DNA of 64,000 bases from positions 372,001 to 436,000 of the forward strand of contig CAVPOQ010000004.1 of assembly GCA_963707145.1 (NCBI GenBank), written 5' to 3'. Positions 7,340-15,613 of the stretch are shown here, piece by piece. Position 1 is the stretch's first letter. Each line of letters starts with the position of its first letter. Origin of the DNA: RPQJ01 sp963707145 (lineage in GTDB: Bacteria > Pseudomonadota > Gammaproteobacteria > Steroidobacterales > Steroidobacteraceae). Below the pieces are notes generated by a model. The model did no database searches and was not told the origin of the DNA. It saw only the letters and a program-made list of their open reading frames with translations. The position numbers were made by a program, and so were the translations under genes.

Positions 7340-9838
7340 TCAGAACCCGAAGGTCAGCCGTCCGTACAGGTAGCGACCGGAACGCCCGAACGGCGAGTAG
7401 TTCGAGAATGGCGCGTTGCCCGTGGTGTTGCGCGCGGGCGGGAACGCGTCCGGGTATGCGTCGAGCAGGTTCTCCGCGCCCAGCGCCAGGCGGATGCGGT
7501 CCGTGGCCTCGAAGCGAGCCTCGAGATCCACCAGCGTCTGTGCTCCGAGTTCGAAGTCGAGCGGCGCGCTGGTGCCCGGGTCGAGTACCTCGCCGTAGCG
7601 CGTGATCCGCGCCGTGGCGCCGAGGCGGGCGCGGTTCCAGAGCGCGATGGCGGCGAGCTTGTCGCGCGGCGTGCCCTCCTCGAAGGTGAGCACGTTGACG
7701 CGGCCGAACAGCGTCGGCGGCGGGTCCAGCGCCTCGAGTTCCGCCGTCTTCGGCACCTTCGTGACGTCGGTGTCGTTCCAGTTGGCGACCAGCGTGAACT
7801 CGAAGCGCCCGGCGGCGACGCTCTGCCACGGCCAGTTCACGACCACGTCGATGCCCTCGGTGGTCGTGTCGACGCCGTTGATGAAGAAGCGCCCGCCGCC
7901 GACGCCCGCGAAGCCCTGGCTCTCGAGATACTCGCGAACGTTCGCCTGCGTCAGGTTCTCCGACAGCACGATGCGGTCGTCGATCTCGATGCGGTACGCG
8001 TCGGCCGTGATCACGAGGTCGCCGAAGCGCAGCACCGCGCCGAGCGAGAAGTTCACCGAGGTCTCGGCATCGAGCGGCTCCGCGCCGAGGGCCTCGGCCA
8101 CCGGGTCGGTCACCGGGAAGGTCGCGATGTCGAACGGCACGCCGTTGATGAAGTTGGTGGAGGTGGTCGCGAAGTACTGCTGCTGCAGCGACGGCGCGCG
8201 GAAGCCGTTCTGCACCGAGCCGCGCAGCGCGAACGAGGGCGTGAAGTCGTAGCGGCCGGCGAGCTTGCCAGAGAGGTTGCTGCCGAAGTCCGAGTAGTCC
8301 TCGAGGCGCAGCGCCGCCGAGCCGAGCAGGCGCTCGGTGAGGTTCGCCTCGAGGTCCGCGAACACGCCGACGGCGGTGCGGTCCTCGTTCACCGCGTTCT
8401 CGGGGCGGAAGCCCGGGAACACCTGTGCGCCGGAGGCCGCGGGCTGGCCGCTCGGCAGCAGCACGCCGCCGTTGACGTAGGAATCGGGCTCGCCGGCCGT
8501 GATCGAGTAGCCCTCGCGGCGCGCCTCGACGCCCACGGCGATGTTGAGCGGCGAGGCGAAGCGCGCAAACTCGACCTCGCGGATGCCGGTGAAGTCGAAC
8601 ACGAGCTGATCGTAGTCGAAGCCGCCCGAGTCGAAGCGCGTCGGGCTCGCCGCGCCGAGGGAGCGGTTGAGCGAGCGCTCCACGGTGAACTGCATCTCGT
8701 TGGAGCCGTAGACCAGCGACGAATCCATCTGCCAGTCGCCCCAGGCCCACTCGCCGCCGAAGGCCGCGCTCCAGTCGGTGACGTCGGGCGCGATCAGCGG
8801 CAGGAAGCCGTCCGGGTAGATCTCGATCACGTTGCGCTCGTCGAGCGCTCGGCGGAAGAACCCCGCCGAGCGCGCCTCGCGGTCCTGGTAACTCGCCCAG
8901 CCATACAGCCGCGCGCCGCTGTCGAACTCGTAGCCCGTGTTGGCGAACAGCGTGTATTGCGTGAGCTCGGGCTCGCCGTACCAGGCGTTGAATCGGTCGA
9001 TGGTCTGCTCGCGCGGGTCGTAGGCGCCGTCGACGCGCGGGTACTGCTGGCGCGGGTCCCACCCGCCGCGCTCGGTGCGCGACTGGTCCTTGAACTCTCC
9101 GGTGAGCGTGAGGAAGCCGCCGTCGCCGTAGGAGAAGCCCTTCCAGCCGTAGACGCTCCAGGTCTCCCCGTCGGAGCCATCGCGGTCGAGGTGCGGCGGC
9201 GCCGACCAGGTCGCACCCGGCGGCGTCTGGCCGGTGGGTACGCGGTAGTTCGACTCGCGCGTGCCGTAGAGCGCGGTGAGGTCGCCGCCCGCATCGTCGT
9301 CGCGCAGGCGCACGTTGATCACGCCGGCGATGGCGTCCGAGCCGTACAGCGCGGAGGCGCCGTCGCGCAGCACCTCGATCGAGTTCACCGCGGCGGTGGG
9401 AATGGTGTTCAGGTCCACGGCGGCCGCGCCGCGCCCGATGGTGCCGTTCACGTTCACGAGCGAGGCGGCGTGGCGGCGCTTCGAGTTGAGCAGCACCAGC
9501 GTCTGGTCGGGCGCCAGGCCGCGCAGCGTGGCGGGACGGATGGTGTCGGTGCCGTCGGCGAGGCCTGGCCGCGGGAAGTTGTAGGACGGCAGCGCGATCG
9601 ACAGTGCCTGGCTCAGTTCCGTGACGCCCACCTGCTCGAGGCTCGTCGCGGGCACGATGTCGACCGGCACGGCGGTCTCGGTGACGGAGCGGTCCGGTAC
9701 CCGCGTGCCGGTGACCACGATGTTCTCGAGGTCCTCGACGTCGTCGGCCAGTGCCGACGCCGCGAGGGCGTGTGCGATCGCGGTGGCGATCGCGCAGGAC
9801 AGCGACCGCATCCGCGCGCGGCTCGACCCGTGGCTCAT
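7340..9838 (-). CDS. TonB-dependent outer-membrane receptor
   Basis: An 832-residue gated outer-membrane porin that would import an unknown ligand with TonB/ExbBD energy. The start was set at the ATG at 9838 because AGGGAG lies 6 bases upstream; it gives a clean signal peptide ending near ALADDVED. The plug domain follows a TonB-box-like ENIVVTGTRVP, with the motifs LRDGASALYGSDAIAGVINV typical of this family, and the 22-strand barrel ends in the aromatic YLYGRLTFGF. Sequence type resembles the group often found near peptide or carbohydrate uptake genes, but the substrate is not predictable from the neighbours. It faces the polyphosphate enzyme convergently and is divergent from the operon starting at 10073. 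Confidence 0.93.
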   Translation of the reverse strand: MSHGSSRARMRSLSCAIATAIAHALAASALADDVEDLENIVVTGTRVPDRSVTETAVPVDIVPATSLEQVGVTELSQALSIALPSYNFPRPGLADGTDTIRPATLRGLAPDQTLVLLNSKRRHAASLVNVNGTIGRGAAAVDLNTIPTAAVNSIEVLRDGASALYGSDAIAGVINVRLRDDDAGGDLTALYGTRESNYRVPTGQTPPGATWSAPPHLDRDGSDGETWSVYGWKGFSYGDGGFLTLTGEFKDQSRTERGGWDPRQQYPRVDGAYDPREQTIDRFNAWYGEPELTQYTLFANTGYEFDSGARLYGWASYQDREARSAGFFRRALDERNVIEIYPDGFLPLIAPDVTDWSAAFGGEWAWGDWQMDSSLVYGSNEMQFTVERSLNRSLGAASPTRFDSGGFDYDQLVFDFTGIREVEFARFASPLNIAVGVEARREGYSITAGEPDSYVNGGVLLPSGQPAASGAQVFPGFRPENAVNEDRTAVGVFADLEANLTERLLGSAALRLEDYSDFGSNLSGKLAGRYDFTPSFALRGSVQNGFRAPSLQQQYFATTSTNFINGVPFDIATFPVTDPVAEALGAEPLDAETSVNFSLGAVLRFGDLVITADAYRIEIDDRIVLSENLTQANVREYLESQGFAGVGGGRFFINGVDTTTEGIDVVVNWPWQSVAAGRFEFTLVANWNDTDVTKVPKTAELEALDPPPTLFGRVNVLTFEEGTPRDKLAAIALWNRARLGATARITRYGEVLDPGTSAPLDFELGAQTLVDLEARFEATDRIRLALGAENLLDAYPDAFPPARNTTGNAPFSNYSPFGRSGRYLYGRLTFGF

Positions 9839-9991
9839 CCGCATCTCCCTGGGTGGCTGCGCTCTCGGCATGAAGGTGCCAGCGTGGGCATTACGCAACA
9901 GGCGGTCGGGACCGTCAAGGCAGCGCACCGCGCGATCGGCTGGGCCGCCTGGCGTCGCGGCGGCTGCCCGGCGCCCTGCCATGGACTCGCC

Positions 9992-10020
9992 TTGGTCGGT
10001 GATGTCCCCACGACTAAGAT
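9992..10020 (+). promoter_or_regulatory. Probable sigma-70 promoter of the 10073-12347 operon
   Basis: TTGGTC (9992-9997), a 17-base spacer and TAAGAT (10015-10020) form a good -35/-10 pair about 50 bases before the small membrane protein start. No other plausible promoter was seen between the divergent receptor gene and this operon. Confidence 0.5.
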
Positions 10021-10072
10021 GCGACGGCGGGCCCGCGCCCCCGCTGGATTCCTACCGGATGGAGTACCCCGC

Positions 10073-10210
10073 ATGAAGTCGCTGCTGGTCGGCGTGTTCG
10101 CCCTCTACCTGCTGCTCGTCCTCGTGATGCTGGTCGCCGGGCCGCTGCTCATGCTGCGCGAGCGCCGGCGGCGGCGCGCGGGCGGCGCGGCCCCGGGCCC
10201 CGTCGCATGA
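10073..10210 (+). CDS. Small single-pass membrane protein
   Basis: A 45-residue protein with a hydrophobic stretch (LVGVFALYLLLVLVMLVAGP) followed by a strongly basic tail (RERRRRRAGG), so by the positive-inside rule the C-terminus should be cytoplasmic. GGAG precedes the ATG by about nine bases. Its stop overlaps the ATG of the DUF2130 gene (ATGA), which supports translation and coupling. No family is recognised. It could anchor or assist the DUF2130 protein at the membrane, but that is only suggested by the overlap. Confidence 0.6.
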   Translation: MKSLLVGVFALYLLLVLVMLVAGPLLMLRERRRRRAGGAAPGPVA

Positions 10211-11568
10211 CCGAGGCCGGCCCGGACGTCGCCGCGCCGTTGCGCGCCGAGGCGCGCCGGGAACGGTTGCTGCTGGACCCGCAGACGCGTGTCACCTGTC
10301 CCCACTGCGAACGCGAGTTCGGCCTCGACGAGGCGTTTGCGAAGCGTGCGCTCGAGGCGCTCGTCGAGGCCGGCGAGCGGCTGCTGGCCGGCGAGCGTGA
10401 CTCGGTGGAGGCCGCGATGGAGGTGCGCCTCGCCCGCGAGGCGGCCGAGCGCGAGCAGCACGCGCAGGGCGAGCTCGCGGCGCTGCGCAGGCTGATCGCC
10501 GAGCGCGACGTGCAGCACGCCGCGGCGATGACGGAGATGCGCTCGCTCGAGCAGGCCGCGGCAGGGGCCCGGCTGCAGGGGCTGCAGGAGATGCTGGCCG
10601 AGAAGGCGGGCCAGGTCGCGGCGCTGCAGGCGCAGGAACTCGCCCTGCGGCGCGAGCGTGCGCAGCTCGAGGAGGCGCGCGCGGCGCTCGAGATCGAGGC
10701 CCAGCGTCGTCTCGATGCGCAGCGACACGAGGTCGAGCAGCGCGCCCGGGCCGCGGAGGCCGAGCGGGGCCGGCTGCGCGAGGCCGAGCTGCAGAAGACC
10801 ATCGACGACATGCGCGGCAAGCTCGAGGAGGCGCAGCGCAAGAGCGCGCAGGGCTCGCAGCAGCTGCAGGGCGAGGTGCTCGAGCTGCTGCTCGAGGAGC
10901 AGCTCGCGCAGGCCTTCCCGCTCGACGCGATCGTCGAGGTGAAGAAGGGCCAGCGCGGCGGCGACGCCGTCCACACGGTGATGAGCCGCTCGGGCCAGCC
11001 CGCCGGCGTGATCCTCTGGGAGGCGAAGCGGGCCCAGCGCTGGAGCCACGGTTGGCCCGCGAAACTGCGGGAGGACATGCGTGCGGCGGGCGCCGAGGCC
11101 GGCGTGATCGTCACCACCTCGTTCCCGCCGGAGTGGCCTGCGGGAGGCCCCTTCGGCCTGCACGAGGACGTGTGGGTGAGCGCGCCCGCCGCCGCGGTGC
11201 CGCTGGCCGCTGCCCTGCGCGAGGGTCTGCTCGAGGCCTACCGCGCCCGACTCGCGAGCGCGAACAAGGGCGAGAAGATGGAGGCGGTGTACGACTACCT
11301 GACCAGCCCGCAGTTCGCGCAGAAGCTGCGTGCGGTGTACGAGGCGTTCACGCGCATGCGCGCCGAGCTCGACAGCGAGCGGGCTGCGACCCAGCAGCGC
11401 TGGAACCGCCGCGAGAAGCAGATCCAGCTCGCCACGGCGCAGCTGCTCGGCATCGCGGGCGACCTGCAGGGGCTCGCGCAGCAGGACCTCCCGCAGCTCG
11501 AACTCGAGGCGCCGGCGCTGGCGGCGGGGCCGGCAACCGCGTCCGACGACGACGGTGCCGGTTCGTGA
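10207..11568 (+). CDS. DUF2130 (RmuC-like, coiled-coil) protein
   Basis: A 453-residue cytosolic protein. A CPHCEREFGL zinc-ribbon-like motif lies near residues 31-40, followed by a long charged coiled coil (about 50-230) and a conserved C-terminal domain (about 235-400) with VILWEAKRAQRWSHGW, AGVIVTTSFP and FGLHEDVWVS. These are marks of DUF2130, a family thought to have a PD-(D/E)xK-like nuclease fold related to RmuC. The biological role is unknown; the coiled coil plus nuclease-like domain would fit a DNA-structure or repair role, but that is inference. It overlaps the upstream small protein and the downstream hydrolase by four bases each. Confidence 0.9.
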   Translation: MTEAGPDVAAPLRAEARRERLLLDPQTRVTCPHCEREFGLDEAFAKRALEALVEAGERLLAGERDSVEAAMEVRLAREAAEREQHAQGELAALRRLIAERDVQHAAAMTEMRSLEQAAAGARLQGLQEMLAEKAGQVAALQAQELALRRERAQLEEARAALEIEAQRRLDAQRHEVEQRARAAEAERGRLREAELQKTIDDMRGKLEEAQRKSAQGSQQLQGEVLELLLEEQLAQAFPLDAIVEVKKGQRGGDAVHTVMSRSGQPAGVILWEAKRAQRWSHGWPAKLREDMRAAGAEAGVIVTTSFPPEWPAGGPFGLHEDVWVSAPAAAVPLAAALREGLLEAYRARLASANKGEKMEAVYDYLTSPQFAQKLRAVYEAFTRMRAELDSERAATQQRWNRREKQIQLATAQLLGIAGDLQGLAQQDLPQLELEAPALAAGPATASDDDGAGS

Positions 11569-12347
11569 GGCGGCGCTTCTGCGACACGCGGCTCGGGCAG
11601 GTGCACGTCGTCGACGCCGGCGCGGGCGCGGCGACGCCGCTGCTGCTGCTGCACCAGACGCCGCGCTCGGTGGACGAATTCGCAGACGCGATGCCGATCC
11701 TCGCCGCGACGCGGCGCGTGGTCGCGCTCGACACCCCGGGCTACGGCTGCTCCGACCGCGTGACGGGGAACCCAGGGGTCGCGGACTACGCCGCCGCTGC
11801 CTTCGAGTCGCTCGACGCGCTCGGCATCGAACGCGCGATCGTCGTGGGGCACCACACCGGCGCCGTGATCGCGGTGGAGATGGCCGCTTCGGCACCGGAG
11901 CGCATCGAGCGTGTCGTGCTTTCCGGCCCCGTCTACACCGACGCCGCCGGCCGTGAGCGGCTTGCCCGGCACTTCCGCCAGTGGACGCCCGCTGCCGACG
12001 GCGCGCACCTCGGGGAGAAATGGCGCAAGTTCCACGAGTGGCTGCCGCGGCCGGAGCTGGTGCAGCGGCTGGTGGTGGACCTGTTCCGCGCGGGCGAGAC
12101 GAGCGAGCAGGGGCACTTCGCCGTGGCCAGCTACCGCATGGAGGAGCGCTTGCCCCGGGTGCGCTGCCCGGCGCTGCTGCTCTACGCGACGCGCGACCCG
12201 TTCGCGTCGCCCGGGCAGGCCGAGCCGCTGCGCCGCGCCTTCAGTCCCTGCCGCGAAGCCACGATCGAGGCCGGCGTGTTCGCCGCGACCGAGGCGCCGG
12301 CGGCCTTCGCCCGGGCCGTGCTCGACTACGTGGACGGTCCGCCCTGA
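11565..12347 (+). CDS. Alpha/beta hydrolase with non-serine nucleophile elbow
   Basis: A 260-residue alpha/beta-hydrolase-fold protein. The GTG at 11565 overlaps the previous stop (GTGA) and places the first strand (TRLGQVHVVDAG) at the N-terminus. The oxyanion region LLLHQTPRS and the ALDTPGYGCSD turn are typical. At the nucleophile elbow, where GxSxG is expected, the sequence is GHHTG (residues 95-99), so the nucleophile position holds His97 rather than Ser, Cys or Asp. I recall related GxHTG sequences in other bacterial members, so this may mark a subfamily rather than a mutation. The later YATRDPFA segment supplies the usual acid position. Substrate unknown; it may be a non-hydrolytic or binding member. 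Confidence 0.82.
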   Translation: MRRRFCDTRLGQVHVVDAGAGAATPLLLLHQTPRSVDEFADAMPILAATRRVVALDTPGYGCSDRVTGNPGVADYAAAAFESLDALGIERAIVVGHHTGAVIAVEMAASAPERIERVVLSGPVYTDAAGRERLARHFRQWTPAADGAHLGEKWRKFHEWLPRPELVQRLVVDLFRAGETSEQGHFAVASYRMEERLPRVRCPALLLYATRDPFASPGQAEPLRRAFSPCREATIEAGVFAATEAPAAFARAVLDYVDGPP

Positions 12348-12354
12348 GCGCGCC

Positions 12355-13488
12355 TCAGAACCAGCCGGAGAAGAACACGCGCAGCACGTCCGCGTCGAAG
12401 CCGTAGAGCGGCTCCTCGCCGGGGGTGCCGCCCGCGAGCACGTCGCGGAAGTCGTCGTAGTCGAAGCGGAAGCGGTCGTAGAACAGGCTTACCGTCGAGC
12501 GCTTGATGAACGGCGCGCCGAAGGGCGGCAGCTCGTAGGTGGCCCCGAGCCCGACCATCTGGCTCGAGAACGTGGACAGCTCCTTGTCGCGCCCCATGAA
12601 GTTCTGTGCGTCGCGCCGCGGGAAGAGGTCCGAGTAGAAGTCCGCCGCCGACTGACCGTACCAGCGGTAGGTCAGCTCGACGATCCACTGCTTGCCCAAG
12701 GGGTGCGTGTAGCCGAGTTTCACGGTGTTGGCGTCCACGCCCCAGGTGTCGGTGAAGTAGCGATAGTGGCCGTACAGCGCCGCCCGGTAGGGCAGGAAGT
12801 AGCGCGCGTTCACGGCGAGCGCGTTGCTGACGCGCGTGTGCGGGTAGACCTCGGGCTGGTAGGCGAAGCCCGCGGCGCTGTCGGAGTCGAGATAGCGCAC
12901 GGAGCGGTAGGGGTTGTTCAGGAAGCCCTCGTCGCTCACCAGTTCCCAGTTGAAGCCCAACATCAGCTCGGGCGTCAGGATCTGCGTGAGACCGATGCGG
13001 TAGCTCGAGCGGTCCACGGGCTCGGAGAACTCGGGGTCGCCGCGCTTGCGCACCTCGTCCCAGCCGCGGGTGTAGCCGAACGAGAGGTTCGTCAGGTCGC
13101 CGAACAGATCCTGGCTGACGTCGATGCCGGCGGTGTTGGCCGTGTAGTCGTTCTCGTCGCTGTTGGCGAAGGCAACCGTGTACTGCGTGCGGCCGTTGAG
13201 GACGTCGGCGCCGAGGCTCGCCTGGGTGCGCGTCTCCTTGTACGGACTCGCGGTCGCCAGCACGTCGATCGAGGCGCTCGACACCATGTCCACGTAGTAG
13301 TTGGCGCTCACGGAGTAGCGCTCGGCGAACTTCTTGCGCATCAGCAGCGACGGACCGTCGATGGTGACGCCGCCGCCGTCGTAGCGGTGATAGAGGACGT
13401 CGGCGCGGTCGTCCGGCAGGACGGCGGCACGGGCCGCCGGCGCGAGCACCAGCGCGGAGACGATCAGCAGCAGGGCCTTCAACCGCAC
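12355..13488 (-). CDS. DUF3570 outer-membrane-like protein
   Basis: A 377-residue exported protein of family DUF3570. The GTG at 13488 is chosen since it gives a signal peptide (MRLKALLLIVSALVLAPAARA) and avoids overlap with the DUF4266 gene, whose stop is 10 bases upstream. The rest is rich in alternating aromatic/polar beta strands (SVSANYYVDMVSSASIDV, LYGHYRYFTDTWGVDAN) and ends with DADVLRVFFSGWF, so it probably forms an outer-membrane barrel. It is the last gene of a leftward operon with DUF4266 and TlpA genes, an association I know from other genomes that often also includes ApbE (present at 25549). Function is unknown. Confidence 0.88.
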   Translation of the reverse strand: MRLKALLLIVSALVLAPAARAAVLPDDRADVLYHRYDGGGVTIDGPSLLMRKKFAERYSVSANYYVDMVSSASIDVLATASPYKETRTQASLGADVLNGRTQYTVAFANSDENDYTANTAGIDVSQDLFGDLTNLSFGYTRGWDEVRKRGDPEFSEPVDRSSYRIGLTQILTPELMLGFNWELVSDEGFLNNPYRSVRYLDSDSAAGFAYQPEVYPHTRVSNALAVNARYFLPYRAALYGHYRYFTDTWGVDANTVKLGYTHPLGKQWIVELTYRWYGQSAADFYSDLFPRRDAQNFMGRDKELSTFSSQMVGLGATYELPPFGAPFIKRSTVSLFYDRFRFDYDDFRDVLAGGTPGEEPLYGFDADVLRVFFSGWF

Positions 13489-13498
13489 GGTGATCGTC

Positions 13499-13726
13499 TC
13501 AGTTGCAGCCGCAGCCGCCGCCGTGGCTGCCGAGCGCACCGCGCGCGCCCTCGCGCGCCTCGAACACGTGGTTCAGGTAGGCGACGGCGACCGGGTCGCG
13601 GTCGCCCGCCATGACCGGGTCGGCGAAGTTCTGCCGTTCGTAGGGTTTCACCCAGGGCTCGACGCTGCTGCAGCCCGTCAGCGCTGCGAGCAGCGCAGCC
13701 AGCGTGATCGCACGCCTGCGGTTCAT
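13499..13726 (-). CDS. DUF4266 small lipoprotein
   Basis: A 75-residue protein with a lipobox (LLAALTGC, Cys19) followed by a short conserved stretch (EPWVKPYERQNFADPVM) and a glycine/cysteine tail GGGCGCN at the extreme C-terminus. This layout matches DUF4266. The ATG lies two bases after the TlpA stop, with GGAG inside the end of that gene as the ribosome site. The conserved terminal Cys pair next to a thiol-disulfide protein suggests redox handling or metal/cofactor binding, but no function is established. Confidence 0.85.
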   Translation of the reverse strand: MNRRRAITLAALLAALTGCSSVEPWVKPYERQNFADPVMAGDRDPVAVAYLNHVFEAREGARGALGSHGGGCGCN

Positions 13727-13728
13727 GG

Positions 13729-14223
13729 TCACTCCTTCACGAGGCTGCGGACGAGGTCCGCGTAGGTCGATTCGTCGCCCGGCTTGTAGCCGCGGTGCAC
13801 GTGGCGGACCTTGCCCTCGCGGTCGATCAGCACCGAGCTCGGCATGGCCTCCACGCCGAACTGCGAGCTCACCTTGTTGTCGCGGTCGAAGAGGATCGGG
13901 AAGGTCACCGGCGTGCGCTTCAGCCACTCCTGCGCCGGTGCGCTGTCGGGCTCCACGTTCACCCCGAGCAGCGTGAAGCCGAGCGGCTCGTACTTCGAAT
14001 ACAGCTGCTCGAGCAGCGGCATCTCCTGGCGGCAGGGGCCGCACCAGGTCGCCCAGAAGTTGATCATCACCACCTGCCCGCGCAGTTCGGAGAGCTGCAC
14101 GGTGCCGCCGTCGCGCGCGGGCAGCGCGAAGTCGCCGGCGGCGGCGGGGGCGGCCGCCCGGACCGCGGGTGCGGCGAGCAGGGTGGCCAGGGCCAGGGTC
14201 GCGAGTCCGTGCCGGAGCGGCAT
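13729..14223 (-). CDS. TlpA/ResA-like thiol-disulfide oxidoreductase
   Basis: A 164-residue periplasmic thioredoxin-fold protein. A signal peptide (residues 1-24) is followed by the redox domain with WCGPC (C61, C64), the NFWATW strand and the cis-Pro loop AMPSSV. TlpA-type proteins reduce specific periplasmic cysteines, for example in cytochrome c maturation or metal-centre assembly. Here it sits directly upstream of the Cys-tailed DUF4266 lipoprotein and close to a cluster of CXXCH proteins, both possible clients. A second TlpA-like gene is at 26736. Confidence 0.93.
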   Translation of the reverse strand: MPLRHGLATLALATLLAAPAVRAAAPAAAGDFALPARDGGTVQLSELRGQVVMINFWATWCGPCRQEMPLLEQLYSKYEPLGFTLLGVNVEPDSAPAQEWLKRTPVTFPILFDRDNKVSSQFGVEAMPSSVLIDREGKVRHVHRGYKPGDESTYADLVRSLVKE

Positions 14224-14236
14224 GTCGTGTCCTCCG

Positions 14237-14896
14237 TCAGAAGAAGGCCGTGAGGCCGAAGGTGAACTGCAGGTTCTGCGTGACCTTGCTGTCGCCGAGC
14301 AGGTCGCTGTCGAAGATCAGGTCGCGTGCGTCCAGGCGCACCGCGAGCCAGTCGTTGACCAGCAGGCGGTAGCCCGCGCCGAGCGCAACCGTGAAGAAGT
14401 CGTCGTCCGCGAAGCGCGTGCTGCCGGCGCCGAGCGTGAAATACAGCGCCGAGGGCATGGCGCGCTTGCCGCCGAAGAAGGCCTCGCCCGGCAGCGCGTT
14501 CCAGCCCAGCGAGAGGTCGTAGTGGGTGAACTGCCGCTCGTCGTCGGTGAGCAGGTCGACCGAGCCGCTCAGGTCCTCGTAGCTGGTGCGCCCGGCCGTC
14601 GCGGTGCCGATCGTCGCCTCTGCGAACAGGTCCTCTGTGAAGTGATAGGCGATGGTCGCTCCGTAGACGAAGCTCGCGCCGAAATCCTCGATCGAGAGCG
14701 TGCCCACGAAGACACCGGCCTCGAAGTTCTCGGAGTCGATCGCCGGGCGCGTGATCTCGCGGCGCTTGACCTGCGGCTCGACCACCTGCGGGTTCTCGGG
14801 CGCGGCCGTCGCGGCCTCCTGGGCCCTCGCGTCGGCGCCCGCGACTCCCGCCAGCGCGAGGCCGGTCAGAAGAAGTACGTGAAGGCGACGGTCCAT
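14237..14896 (-). CDS. Outer-membrane beta-barrel protein
   Basis: A 219-residue exported protein. Translation is placed at the ATG at 14896, which yields a signal peptide (HVLLLTGLALAGVAGADARA) and overlaps the upstream barrel gene by 31 bases. After a linker (residues about 25-45), it has the FEAGVFVGTLSIEDFG start and amphipathic strands typical of OmpA-like or OMP_b-brl barrels, ending in NLQFTFGLTAFF with a terminal Phe for BAM recognition. The role is not known. It is one of two adjacent barrels in the operon with TlpA, DUF4266 and DUF3570. Confidence 0.82.
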   Translation of the reverse strand: MDRRLHVLLLTGLALAGVAGADARAQEAATAAPENPQVVEPQVKRREITRPAIDSENFEAGVFVGTLSIEDFGASFVYGATIAYHFTEDLFAEATIGTATAGRTSYEDLSGSVDLLTDDERQFTHYDLSLGWNALPGEAFFGGKRAMPSALYFTLGAGSTRFADDDFFTVALGAGYRLLVNDWLAVRLDARDLIFDSDLLGDSKVTQNLQFTFGLTAFF

Positions 14897-15609
14897 TGAT
14901 CGATCTCCTCGTTGTCGTCGCGATCCGTGAACACGACGTAGCTGCGGTACTCGGCCTGCAGCAGGAAGCGGTTGGTGAGGTAGCCGCGCAGGCCGGCACC
15001 CGCATAGGCGGTCTCGTCGGTGCGGTCCTCGGCCTTGACGAGCGTGGCTTTCGGTTCGATCCGCAGCACGCCGCCGCCGATGCCGATGAACGGCGACACG
15101 CGCCACTGCGGCATGAACACGTGGGCGATGCCGGCGGTGACCAGCCAGCCGTCGGAGTAGTCGCCGAGCAGCTGGGAGGCGTCGGCGCGCGCGAGCAGGG
15201 TTGGCGTCATCGCCCAGGCGGCCTGCGCGGCCACGACGTTGGCGCCGTCGAGGTCGCCGGTGGCGAGCCCTGCCTCCCAGCGGTGCGCGGTGCGGCTCTC
15301 CGGCGAGGGTCCCGGCACGGTGACCGGCTCCCCCTCGGGCGTCAGCGTGCGCTCGAGCTGGCTGCGGTTCACCCAGCCTTCCTCGCCGCCGTCGCCGCGG
15401 ACTTTGATCCAGTCCGTGCGACGACGCAGCAGCTCCACCGACTGGCCGCGGTCCGCGACGTGGAAAACGGGGTAGCCGCGGCCGGGGCCGCTGCGGAACT
15501 CGAGGTAGGGATCCTGCACGACGACCCGCTCCGGCGACGCCGCCCCGGCCACGGTCGCCGTGAGCAGCACCGCCGTCAGCAGGACGGCTATCGGCAGGCG
15601 TCGGGTCAT
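14866..15609 (-). CDS. SH3-domain/beta-barrel outer-membrane protein
   Basis: A 247-residue protein with a signal peptide (IAVLLTAVLLTATVAGA), a bacterial SH3-like domain (about residues 28-90; FRSGPGRGYPVFHVADRGQ and GWVNRSQLERTL), and a C-terminal barrel ending in DQWTVAFTYFF. SH3b domains often bind cell wall peptides, so this protein may link the outer membrane to peptidoglycan. It is the first gene of the leftward operon 15609-12355, and the next leftward gene upstream (haem lipoprotein) ends only 4 bases before it, so it could be read from the promoter upstream of 18262. Confidence 0.82.
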   Translation of the reverse strand: MTRRLPIAVLLTAVLLTATVAGAASPERVVVQDPYLEFRSGPGRGYPVFHVADRGQSVELLRRRTDWIKVRGDGGEEGWVNRSQLERTLTPEGEPVTVPGPSPESRTAHRWEAGLATGDLDGANVVAAQAAWAMTPTLLARADASQLLGDYSDGWLVTAGIAHVFMPQWRVSPFIGIGGGVLRIEPKATLVKAEDRTDETAYAGAGLRGYLTNRFLLQAEYRSYVVFTDRDDNEEIDQWTVAFTYFF

Positions 15610-15613
15610 GTCG

